In this document: piece by piece, positions 1 through 4,964 of the stretch
How the letters are laid out: each line of letters starts with the position of its first letter
How positions within the stretch are numbered: the stretch's first letter is position 1
From: Zavarzinia sp.
GTDB lineage: Bacteria; Pseudomonadota; Alphaproteobacteria; Zavarziniales; Zavarziniaceae
Reading direction: 5' to 3'
NCBI GenBank assembly: GCA_028694545.1
Contig: JAQVKV010000036.1
Location: 1 to 10,415 of the forward strand
Length of the DNA stretch: 10,415 nucleotides
Made by a program: the position numbers and the translations under genes
Notes under the pieces: generated by a model
Database searches by the model: none
Told to the model about the DNA's origin: nothing
Seen by the model: only the letters and a program-made list of their open reading frames with translations

Positions 1-541
1 TGCGCACGACGAGGCTGCGATCCGCCTCGACCTGATTGCCGATCATCTCGCGGATGTCCACCAGGTCCTCGGCATTGTCGATGATGTCGTCCATCATCCG
101 GCCCATTACCTTCGACAATTGCGCGCGTGCGTGATTATAGACCCGGTTGCGCACCATGCGCGGCAGATTGGCCCAGAGCACCGGGCTCTGCTCCGACATC
201 AGCTCGTCGACGTAATCCTCTATCCGGGCGGCCACCGCCTTGGCCACATGCTCGGAAATGCGCTCGGGCTCCATCTTGCGCATGAAGTCGCTGAGGGTGC
301 CGATCTTGGCCAGGGTCTTGTCGACCAGGATGTTCGACATCTTGCGCGCCTTACGCGGCACCACGCCCTGCCAGCCAAGGAAGGGTTCGAACACGCCGAC
401 GAAATGCACCGGATAGAACACCATCTGCATCGCCATCCAGACGTGGCCCCAGGTCACCACCGCCGCGACGATGGGGATACTGACGAATCCCCAGAAATCG
501 GGACGGCTTGTCAGCTCGACCCAGAAATCACCGCCCCCCAT
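1..541 (-). CDS. DUF445-family membrane protein, N-terminal 180 residues (gene runs off the left edge)
   Basis: This partial gene enters from the window edge; 180 codons are visible from an ATG at 541. A ribosome-binding stretch (AAGGGGA) lies about 6 bases upstream of that ATG, which supports the start. Residues about 17-43 form a hydrophobic segment ending in MVFYP, followed by GVFEPFLGWQGVVPRKA (residues 49-65). This matches the DUF445 pattern of a membrane segment, a phenylalanine-proline turn, and a G-x-QG-hydrophobic-P motif followed by basic residues. The rest is helical and charged, with LWANLP at 122-127. The family is widespread in bacteria, sits in the membrane and has no settled function; I assign none. 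It is the downstream partner of a related gene 108 bp away on the same strand, so the two are probably co-transcribed. The C-terminus is not visible. Confidence 0.85.
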   Translation of the reverse strand, partial: MGGGDFWVELTSRPDFWGFVSIPIVAAVVTWGHVWMAMQMVFYPVHFVGVFEPFLGWQGVVPRKARKMSNILVDKTLAKIGTLSDFMRKMEPERISEHVAKAVAARIEDYVDELMSEQSPVLWANLPRMVRNRVYNHARAQLSKVMGRMMDDIIDNAEDLVDIREMIGNQVEADRSLVVR

Positions 542-649
542 GGATGTCCCCTTCCCCCTCTGCGCCGGTCTTCGCCGGCAGCCGCATGATTATCCCGGCA
601 CCCTGCCCGCGACAAAGCCGGAAACCGCCGTCTTTGGGGCAATCCGCGC

Positions 650-1813
650 TCATCCGAAGGTCGCGACCAGACCGAAGCAGAGCGCGATCGCCACGACCGG
701 GAAATGCATCAACGGCAATTCCCGCCGCAGCACGGCCCGCTGCATGGCGAGAAAGGCCGGATCGTCCAGCGCCTCGAAGCGATCGAGCACCCAGCACCGC
801 AAACGGCCGGAGCAGCGCGCCGACAGTTCGGGTTCATGCGAGACCGCGACGAGAATGTCGAGCAATTCGGTCGTCGCCGAATCGACCATGCCCCGCATGG
901 CCTTGCCCGAGACGACGAGGCTGATCAGCGGGCTGCCTGGCAGACGGTTGAAGATGGCCGCGATCCGGCGCTCGACGAGCGCCCGGGTGGCCACCGCCGC
1001 GCGGCCGCGCACCAGCTCGCCGATGATCATGTCGAGCCGAAAGGCCTCATCCGCGACCGTGTCGGCATAAAAAGCGGTAATCTGGCCGCGCTCGGGCAAA
1101 AGTGGCGTGAAACAGAAGCGCGGAAAGGCCAGTCGTGCCGCCGGCGGCGCCAGGAACAGCCAGGCGAGTGCCCCCGCCGAAGCCAGAAGGGCGGCGATAC
1201 AGCCGGCGAGCAATCCGCCCGTGCCCGGCACCAGGACGACAAGGGCGACCGCCGGCAAGGCAAGCACGGGCAGCACGAAGCGCAGCGCCCGGAAAGCGGG
1301 CAGCGCCACCGTGCCGATCATGCGCGAGAGATCGCCCGGGCGGGCGCCGAAATAGCGCGTCTGCATGGCGGGCACATCGATCAGGTCATCGATGGCGTCG
1401 ATGATCTCGGCGACGGCGCGCTCAACCGCCTTCGGCACGCTGCGCGCCAGATAATCCTCGAACTGGACCTTGGCCGCCCCCGGCAGGCCGCGCCAGAGCA
1501 TACCGAGATGCGCCTGCGCCACCCGGTCGAGCAGGGCTACCCGCTCCGCCTCGAAACGCCGGTTCACGGCCTGCGCGATGTCGGTCGGATCGAGGGCGCG
1601 CGCGACTTCGCGCAAGGGTCCGACGACCTCGAGGGTAAGGCCGCCGATGCGGCCGCCGATCTCGCCGCTGCGCCGCGCCACCAGGGGCGGCACATGACCG
1701 TCGGGCCGGAAACGACGCGGAAGCGCGAAACCGGTCAGGAGAACACGCGCGGCGACCACGGGCACGAGCGCCATCGCGATCAGGGCCGACAGGAAGACCA
1801 GAGAAACGATCAC
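650..1813 (-). CDS. DUF445-like membrane protein, paralogue of its downstream neighbour
   Basis: This is a 387-residue protein starting with GTG at 1813; no in-frame ATG is nearby upstream and the ribosome-binding site is weak (GCGGGGGC), so the start is moderately sure. Hydrophobic segments lie at about 2-28, 176-222 (probably a hairpin of two) and 370-386. Residues 105-150 align without gaps to residues 121-166 of the neighbouring DUF445 protein: LW..LP, then a helix ending in DDLIDVPAM against EDLVDIREM. A second, more diverged module seems to follow at about 237-290 (LLPERGQITAFYADTVADE, then LVERRIAAIF), so the protein may contain a duplicated DUF445 core. Function is unknown. The weak family motifs suggest a divergent member. 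It is probably the first gene of a two-gene operon and is divergent from the TetR regulator, which could control it. Confidence 0.8.
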   Translation of the reverse strand: MIVSLVFLSALIAMALVPVVAARVLLTGFALPRRFRPDGHVPPLVARRSGEIGGRIGGLTLEVVGPLREVARALDPTDIAQAVNRRFEAERVALLDRVAQAHLGMLWRGLPGAAKVQFEDYLARSVPKAVERAVAEIIDAIDDLIDVPAMQTRYFGARPGDLSRMIGTVALPAFRALRFVLPVLALPAVALVVLVPGTGGLLAGCIAALLASAGALAWLFLAPPAARLAFPRFCFTPLLPERGQITAFYADTVADEAFRLDMIIGELVRGRAAVATRALVERRIAAIFNRLPGSPLISLVVSGKAMRGMVDSATTELLDILVAVSHEPELSARCSGRLRCWVLDRFEALDDPAFLAMQRAVLRRELPLMHFPVVAIALCFGLVATFG

Positions 1814-2140
1814 GAAGCCCCCGCCATCCCCGAAACCGCTCTCCCCGAAACCGTTTTCCGGTCAGGCGCCCTTGCCGGCGCCGAACACGCCAAGCCGGTG
1901 TTTTCCTTCACCGTTTTCCGCCGCGCGAGCATTGCGCCGCCACGATCTGCCCGGCCACAACACTTCAGACTTGGTCAAACGTCAAGTTCAATCAAATGGA
2001 TGGTGTATGATCCGGGGACCTGGGCAACAATGTCGAAAATCGGTTCAAAATACGGACCGTCTTTCGATTCGGCGCCGGTGACGAGGCAAAAATGCCGGAC
2101 GGAACGACGGCAACCGCTGGATGAGGATGCGCGGAGGACG
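1814..2140. promoter_or_regulatory. Divergent intergenic region between the DUF445 pair and the TetR gene
   Basis: This 327-bp gap must contain the promoters of both divergent genes. Close to the DUF445 start the 12-mer TCCCCGAAACCG occurs twice, 15 bp apart (1827-1838 and 1842-1853), and ACCGTTTTCCG occurs at 1850-1860 and again at 1910-1920. Towards the TetR gene there is a TATGAT box at 2006-2011 that resembles a sigma-70 -10 element, but without a convincing -35. A 19-bp imperfect palindrome (ACTTG-N9-CAAGT, 1969-1987) lies just upstream of it. I see no convincing gene in the gap. Open frames that cross it lack a ribosome-binding site or family resemblance. Confidence 0.5.
1969..1987. promoter_or_regulatory. 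Candidate TetR operator, ACTTG-N9-CAAGT dyad
   Basis: The two 5-bp arms (1969-1973 and 1983-1987) are perfect inverted repeats centred on 1978. The site lies in the divergent gap, just upstream of a -10-like TATGAT for the TetR gene. TetR-family repressors usually bind such dyads in their own divergent promoter. The arms are short and the inner bases do not pair, so this could be chance. Confidence 0.3.
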
Positions 2141-2791
2141 ATGGCGGGCGGAAAGGCAAAGAACACGACGGGACGCGAGGAACGGACGCAGGCCCTGCGT
2201 CAGGCCATCGTCGATTCAGCCATCGGCGAGTTCGCCGCCCATGGTTATGGCGGCGCGTCGCTCCGCTCGATCGCCGCGCGGACGGGAATAGAACTCGGCC
2301 ACCTCGGTTATCATTTCTCGACCAAGCTGGAACTCTGGCAAGCCGCCGTCGCCACGATCTTCGAGGCCATGCCGAGCGTCGACGCCGTTCCCCTGCCCGA
2401 AAGCGCCGACGAGGCCCGCGAGACCATCACGCGCCTGATCTCGGAGTATTCCGGCTTCTGCATGGCACGGCCGGAACGTGTCCAGATCGTCTTCAGTGAA
2501 TCGGCGGCTGGCGGCGAACGCCTGGAATGGCTGGCGGAACACCATCTCGGCCGCATCGTCGATGGACTGAACCGGCATGTAGCCGCCGCCCATCGTTTCG
2601 GCGTGCTGACGTCCGTCGATGCCTCGATCTTCATCGCCGCTCTCGTCGGCATGTCCGCCATCAACTTCGGCCTGCCGAAGCTGCGCGACATCCTGCTCGG
2701 CGGCGGACTGGACCGGGCGGCCTATGCCACCTTCATCAGCACGATCCTTTCGACCGACAAAGGGGGCGAAATTCCCGGGACTGGGAATTGA
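2141..2791 (+). CDS. TetR/AcrR-family transcriptional repressor
   Basis: This 216-residue protein has the usual TetR length. The N-terminal DNA-binding domain covers about residues 15-61: an alanine-rich first helix (QAIVDSAIGEFAAHGY), then LRSIAARTGI as the first half of the helix-turn-helix and the family-typical GHLGYHFSTK at the recognition helix and following turn. The C-terminal two thirds (about 75-205) is the variable helical ligand-binding and dimerisation region, and its ligand cannot be told from sequence. ATG 2141 is chosen because GGAGG lies 3 bases upstream, tight but usable, and because the protein then begins with a normal short charged tail. The reading frame stays open far upstream, but that stretch is antisense to the DUF445 gene and is not TetR-like. 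It is divergent from the DUF445 pair, which makes that pair, and the repressor's own gene, the most likely targets. Confidence 0.92.
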   Translation: MAGGKAKNTTGREERTQALRQAIVDSAIGEFAAHGYGGASLRSIAARTGIELGHLGYHFSTKLELWQAAVATIFEAMPSVDAVPLPESADEARETITRLISEYSGFCMARPERVQIVFSESAAGGERLEWLAEHHLGRIVDGLNRHVAAAHRFGVLTSVDASIFIAALVGMSAINFGLPKLRDILLGGGLDRAAYATFISTILSTDKGGEIPGTGN

Positions 2792-2827
2792 TCGGCGCGG
2801 ATGGCCCCATTTCGTTTATTTTGACGA

Positions 2828-2856
2828 ATGACAAAGAGATGCACTGGCCGTATTTA
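2828..2856 (+). promoter_or_regulatory. Promoter-like sequence downstream of the TetR gene
   Basis: ATGACA (2828-2833, five of six matches to the sigma-70 -35 consensus) is followed after 17 bp by TATTTA (2851-2856, three of six at -10). No good coding gene follows before the terminator at 2917-2955. If active, it would make an RNA of roughly 93 nt. Confidence 0.3.
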
Positions 2857-2862
2857 AAAAGG

Positions 2863-2955
2863 CGCGTGTGAGCCCTTATGCACGCAGCCCGGGCAATGCC
2901 CCGGGCCAACTTTCAGGCGCCGGGGCCCCTTCTGCCGCCCCGGCGCTCTTTTCTT
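2863..2955 (+). ncRNA. Candidate small non-coding RNA between the TetR gene and the IS element
   Basis: This is an inference from layout. A promoter-like sequence ends at 2856. A 7-bp perfect hairpin (GCCCGGG at 2887-2893, CCCGGGC at 2900-2906) and then a strong intrinsic terminator (2917-2955) follow, with a short unpaired CAACTTTCA between them. I do not recognise a known RNA family. The simpler alternative is that these are the 3' untranslated region and terminator of the TetR gene, whose stop codon is 125 bp before the terminator stem. A 35-codon ATG frame runs through it (2878-2985) but crosses both hairpins and has no clear ribosome-binding site, so I do not call it a gene. Confidence 0.25.
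2917..2955 (+). terminator. Strong intrinsic terminator
   Basis: A perfect 10-bp GC-rich stem (GCGCCGGGGC at 2917-2926 with GCCCCGGCGC at 2937-2946) has a 10-nt loop and is followed by TCTTTTCTT. It ends plus-strand transcription from the TetR gene, or from a possible small RNA. Confidence 0.8.
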
Positions 2956-2994
2956 CGATCACATTGCCCGATGCCCGGAGGATAAGGCGCGCCC

Positions 2995-3002
2995 AAAAAA
3001 AA
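2995..3002. repeat. Left copy of the 8-bp target-site duplication (A8)
   Basis: Exactly eight A residues abut the left inverted repeat, matching exactly eight at 4917-4924 beyond the right one. An 8-bp, A/T-rich duplication is what the IS1595 family is known to make. Confidence 0.85.
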
Positions 3003-3029
3003 GGCGTTATTATACTTGACGTACCCACT
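3003..3029 (+). repeat. Left terminal inverted repeat
   Basis: It begins GGCGTTATTATAC, then four mismatches in the next four bases, C, one more mismatch, and a matching TACCCACT block. It therefore has two conserved blocks (1-13 and 20-27), as expected for an outer cleavage part and an inner transposase-binding part. Confidence 0.92.
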
Positions 3030-3044
3030 ATGAGAACGTAGGGT
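3016..3044 (+). promoter_or_regulatory. Candidate transposase promoter overlapping the left inverted repeat
   Basis: TTGACG (3016-3021) followed after 17 bp by TAGGGT (3039-3044) is a plausible sigma-70 promoter. Its -35 box lies inside the inverted repeat, in the block that differs from the right end. A start near 3051 would leave a leader of about 18 nt before the transposase ATG, carrying AGGAG (3057-3061) 7 bases ahead of it. Confidence 0.45.
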
Positions 3045-3068
3045 GAATCCATACTCAGGAGCCGCCCG

Positions 3069-3995
3069 ATGTCGAACCTTTCCAGCCCTCATTTTCACGA
3101 CGAAGAAGCGGCCTACGCTTACGTCGAAGCGCGCATTTGGCCGAACGGCCCTGCCTGTCCCCATTGTGGCGGTGTGGAGCGCATATCGAAGATGCAGGGT
3201 AAAAGCACCCGCATTGGTACTTACAAGTGCTACCAGTGCCGCAAGCCATTCACCGTGAAGATCGGGACCATCTTTGAAGGTTCTAAGGTTCCGATGCGCC
3301 TGTGGCTTCAGGCCATATATCTGATCGCTGGAAGCAAGAAGGGAATTTCCAGCAATCAGCTTCACCGCATTCTCGGCGTCACCCTCAAAACTGCGTGGTT
3401 CATGTCTCACCGCATCCGTGAAGCGATGCGCTCGAATGATGCGACCCCGTTTGGCGGCAATGGCGGCGCAGTCGAAGTTGATGAGACTTTCATCGGCCAA
3501 CTCAAGGGCGTTCCGAAGCGCCGCGCCTTCCACCACAAGATGAAAGTGCTTGCGCTGGTGGACCGCGACACTCGTCAGGCGCGCACCATGGTCATCGATG
3601 ATGTGAACGCCAAGACCCTCATGCCGCTCGTCATGCAGAACGTCGCCCGCGAGGCGCGCGTCATGACTGACGAACACAGCGGCTACCGCGATGTGAAGCA
3701 CTTTTTCGCTGCCCACGGCACCACCAGCCACGGTCGCGGCGAGTATGTGAACCTTGAGGATCGCAGCATCCACAGCAACACCGTTGAAGGCTATTTCAGC
3801 ATCTTCAAGCGCGGCATGAAGGGCGTCTATCAGCACTGCGGCGAACAGCATCTGCACCGGTATCTCGCCGAGTTCGAGTTCCGCTATAACAACCGCGTTG
3901 CGCTTGGCTGCAACGACGCAGAGCGCGCCGATGCGCTCCTGTCGGGGATCGTCGGAAAGCGTCTTACCTATCAAACAGCTAGTGCGAGGGCATGA
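3069..3995 (+). CDS. IS1595-family (ISXO2-like) DDE transposase
   Basis: This 308-residue protein catalyses cut or strand transfer of the surrounding element. A zinc ribbon comes first: C30-x2-C33 and C54-x2-C57, with YKCYQCRKPFTV typical of the family. A helix-turn-helix-like stretch follows (about 92-115, ISSNQLHRILGVTLKTAW). The ISXO2-type catalytic domain starts near 133, with acidic residues at D138 (EVDETFIG), D201 (MTDEHSGY) and E240 (HSNTVEGYFSIFKRG), the last next to the family's N237. HRYLAEFEFRYNNR at 263-276 is the usual C-terminal block. AGGAG lies 7 bases before the ATG. Length and motifs are complete, with no frameshift. Its TGA stop overlaps the start of the next small gene as ATGA. 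Confidence 0.96.
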   Translation: MSNLSSPHFHDEEAAYAYVEARIWPNGPACPHCGGVERISKMQGKSTRIGTYKCYQCRKPFTVKIGTIFEGSKVPMRLWLQAIYLIAGSKKGISSNQLHRILGVTLKTAWFMSHRIREAMRSNDATPFGGNGGAVEVDETFIGQLKGVPKRRAFHHKMKVLALVDRDTRQARTMVIDDVNAKTLMPLVMQNVAREARVMTDEHSGYRDVKHFFAAHGTTSHGRGEYVNLEDRSIHSNTVEGYFSIFKRGMKGVYQHCGEQHLHRYLAEFEFRYNNRVALGCNDAERADALLSGIVGKRLTYQTASARA

Positions 3996-4144
3996 TGCCG
4001 AAGAAGCAGCAAAAAGAGACGCAAGCCGAGCAAAGCGCCAGGTTCAAAGCCGAGGTGCAAAAGCTAATCGACGCTGGCGAACTAAGCCACACAGAGGCCG
4101 AAGATGCGTTGGATAAACTAGTTCGGCAGTCTAAGGCCGGTTAG
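3992..4144 (+). CDS. Small charged protein coupled to the transposase, 50 residues
   Basis: The first ATG (3992) overlaps the transposase stop as ATGA, a classic arrangement for translational coupling; a second ATG follows immediately at 3995. The product is hydrophilic: a lysine/glutamine-rich start (MMPKKQQKETQAEQ), then a helix-forming stretch FKAEVQKLIDAGELSHTEAEDALDKLV, with no membrane segment or cysteine. The reading frame has sensible codon use and ends in TAG (4142-4144), overlapping the stop codon of the convergent gene. I do not recognise it with certainty. Short EQS-rich proteins beside IS1595-type transposases seem to occur in other alphaproteobacteria, but I recall this only loosely. 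A role as accessory or regulator of transposition is a guess from position alone. Confidence 0.65.
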   Translation: MMPKKQQKETQAEQSARFKAEVQKLIDAGELSHTEAEDALDKLVRQSKAG

Positions 4145-4866
4145 GGGCCTAGGAGTGATACATTCCAAGGCCCCACCCGCTCTACGTGGACAGTGACTTC
4201 CGCCACGAGATGAACCTCGTTTGGATAAGTGGTGTCAGGCAATAACAGCCGCTCACTGTCGATATTAATACCTCTTACCAAGGTGTCATCTTCAAGCAGA
4301 CGATAATTCATTCCCTCGACTTCATCACCGTCGCCAGCGGGATCAGAATCCCGGCTCGGCATTTCCAAGGCGTCAATGAACGTCTTGATGCGATTGTCGA
4401 GGTCGCCAGCCTTTTTGAGAAGGTCGCCGGGATCTTCTTGCCGCAAGAAGAGGATGTCGAGCGAGCAGGTTAAGTCGAGAGACTTTCGAACCAGTGGCCG
4501 AAAGCTTTTGCCGTGCCGAACGATGGGAGAGGTTAAATCAACAAACCCGGCTTGAGGCTCGTACTGAGGTGGAGCGTTATACCAAGGGTCAAGCGGGCTC
4601 TTGGTCACTGACATGAAATTACCAGCCTTCTCAGGGCTGGGAACGCGGGCGTCCCACTGCAGCCGATGAAGCGCGCCACTGACATCCCAAAGTTTCTCGA
4701 TTTGCGGAGTGATCTGCTTTCGAATCTCTACTCGCGCGTCCTTGCTATGACTCCGCTTGCTCTGGGTAGCGCGAAGTGGGCCGCGATATACGAGATGAAA
4801 CCTCATCAGCGCGAATGGGGAGGATAGGTTTTGGATGATGTAGAATGCGTCATCGCGATCACTCAT
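4141..4866 (-). CDS. Transposon passenger protein with RusA-like resolvase core
   Basis: This 241-residue protein is transcribed towards the transposase. Its core reads GDLDNRIKTFIDAL (154-167), then LEDDTLV (191-197) and a final strand EVHLVAEVTVHV (217-228). E. coli RusA, a Holliday-junction endonuclease, uses D70, D72, K76 and D91. Here D155, D157 and K161 have identical spacing, and D194 fits the last acid after a longer insertion (170-188). ELDILFLR-like text at 135-142 (SLDILFLR) fits a preceding beta strand. The N-terminus (22-33, RFHLVYRGPLRA) resembles the first strand of that fold. ATG 4866 has GGGAGGG 8 bases upstream; M21 (4806) begins the conserved part but lacks a ribosome-binding site. 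Similar uncharacterised proteins exist outside transposons as far as I recall. Nuclease activity is an inference. Confidence 0.75.
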   Translation of the reverse strand: MSDRDDAFYIIQNLSSPFALMRFHLVYRGPLRATQSKRSHSKDARVEIRKQITPQIEKLWDVSGALHRLQWDARVPSPEKAGNFMSVTKSPLDPWYNAPPQYEPQAGFVDLTSPIVRHGKSFRPLVRKSLDLTCSLDILFLRQEDPGDLLKKAGDLDNRIKTFIDALEMPSRDSDPAGDGDEVEGMNYRLLEDDTLVRGINIDSERLLLPDTTYPNEVHLVAEVTVHVERVGPWNVSLLGP

Positions 4867-4877
4867 ACCTCAAGCCC

Positions 4878-4889
4878 TCCCGTTCGGGA
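4878..4889. promoter_or_regulatory. Short palindrome TCCCG-TT-CGGGA between the right end and the passenger gene
   Basis: This 12-bp dyad abuts the inner edge of the right inverted repeat and overlaps the ribosome-binding region of the passenger gene. No equivalent is present at the left end. It may be an operator or an mRNA hairpin limiting passenger translation, or it may be chance. Confidence 0.25.
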
Positions 4890-4916
4890 AGTGGGTATGC
4901 ATCGTATAATAACGCC
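4890..4916 (-). repeat. Right terminal inverted repeat
   Basis: Read on the minus strand from 4916 it begins GGCGTTATTATAC, identical to the left end, and shares the inner block TACCCACT. It ends against the A8 target duplication. Confidence 0.92.
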
Positions 4917-4924
4917 AAAAAAAA
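4917..4924. repeat. Right copy of the 8-bp target-site duplication (A8)
   Basis: These eight A residues are the T8 tail of the minus-strand terminator next to them, and are identical in length to 2995-3002 on the other side of the element. Confidence 0.85.
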
Positions 4925-4945
4925 GGGCGGCCGAAGCCGCCCCTT
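4917..4945 (-). terminator. Intrinsic terminator of the barrel-protein gene
   Basis: On the minus strand a 7-bp stem GGGCGGC/GCCGCCC closes a TTCG tetraloop (arms 4936-4942 and 4925-4931) and is followed by T8 (4917-4924). It begins about 20 bases after the TGA of the gene ending at 4965. The T-tract is the insertion site of the IS element and has been preserved by target duplication. Confidence 0.92.
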
Positions 4946-4964
4946 CAAGCCGGGCGTGTGACAA

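Larger units (their letters stand above)
3003..4916. mobile_element. IS1595-family transposon with passenger genes, 1,914 bp, complete
   Basis: The ends are defined by inverted repeats 3003-3029 and 4890-4916: 22 of 27 positions match, the outer 13 (GGCGTTATTATAC) perfectly. Directly outside are identical A8 target duplications. Inside are a transposase of IS1595 (ISXO2-like) type, a coupled 50-residue protein and a convergent RusA-like protein. Base composition is visibly more A/T-rich than the flanks, most of all over the passengers. Some IS1595-family members are known to carry passenger genes, but I do not recognise this particular set. Intact ends, intact target duplications and open frames suggest a fairly recent insertion that may still be mobile. 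Confidence 0.93.

Noticed and set aside
704..2140. Long plus-strand open frame in phase with the TetR gene, which would make a much larger protein
   Set aside because: This part is antisense to the DUF445-like gene, is rich in histidine, glutamine and arginine as is usual for reverse frames of GC-rich genes, and has no TetR-like start. The real gene begins at 2141.
2878..2985. 35-codon frame beginning at ATG 2878
   Set aside because: It runs through two strong hairpins including the terminator and has no clear ribosome-binding site, so it is not supported as a gene.
2913..3974. 353-residue minus-strand open frame over the transposase
   Set aside because: It is antisense to an intact transposase with all catalytic residues, crosses the element's left boundary, and shows no recognisable domain.
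2995..4924. A8 tracts as coincidental homopolymers rather than a target duplication
   Set aside because: Both are exactly eight long and lie exactly at the inverted-repeat tips. The right one is the tail of a terminator, and IS1595 elements make 8-bp duplications. Homopolymer miscounting in sequencing remains a small caveat.
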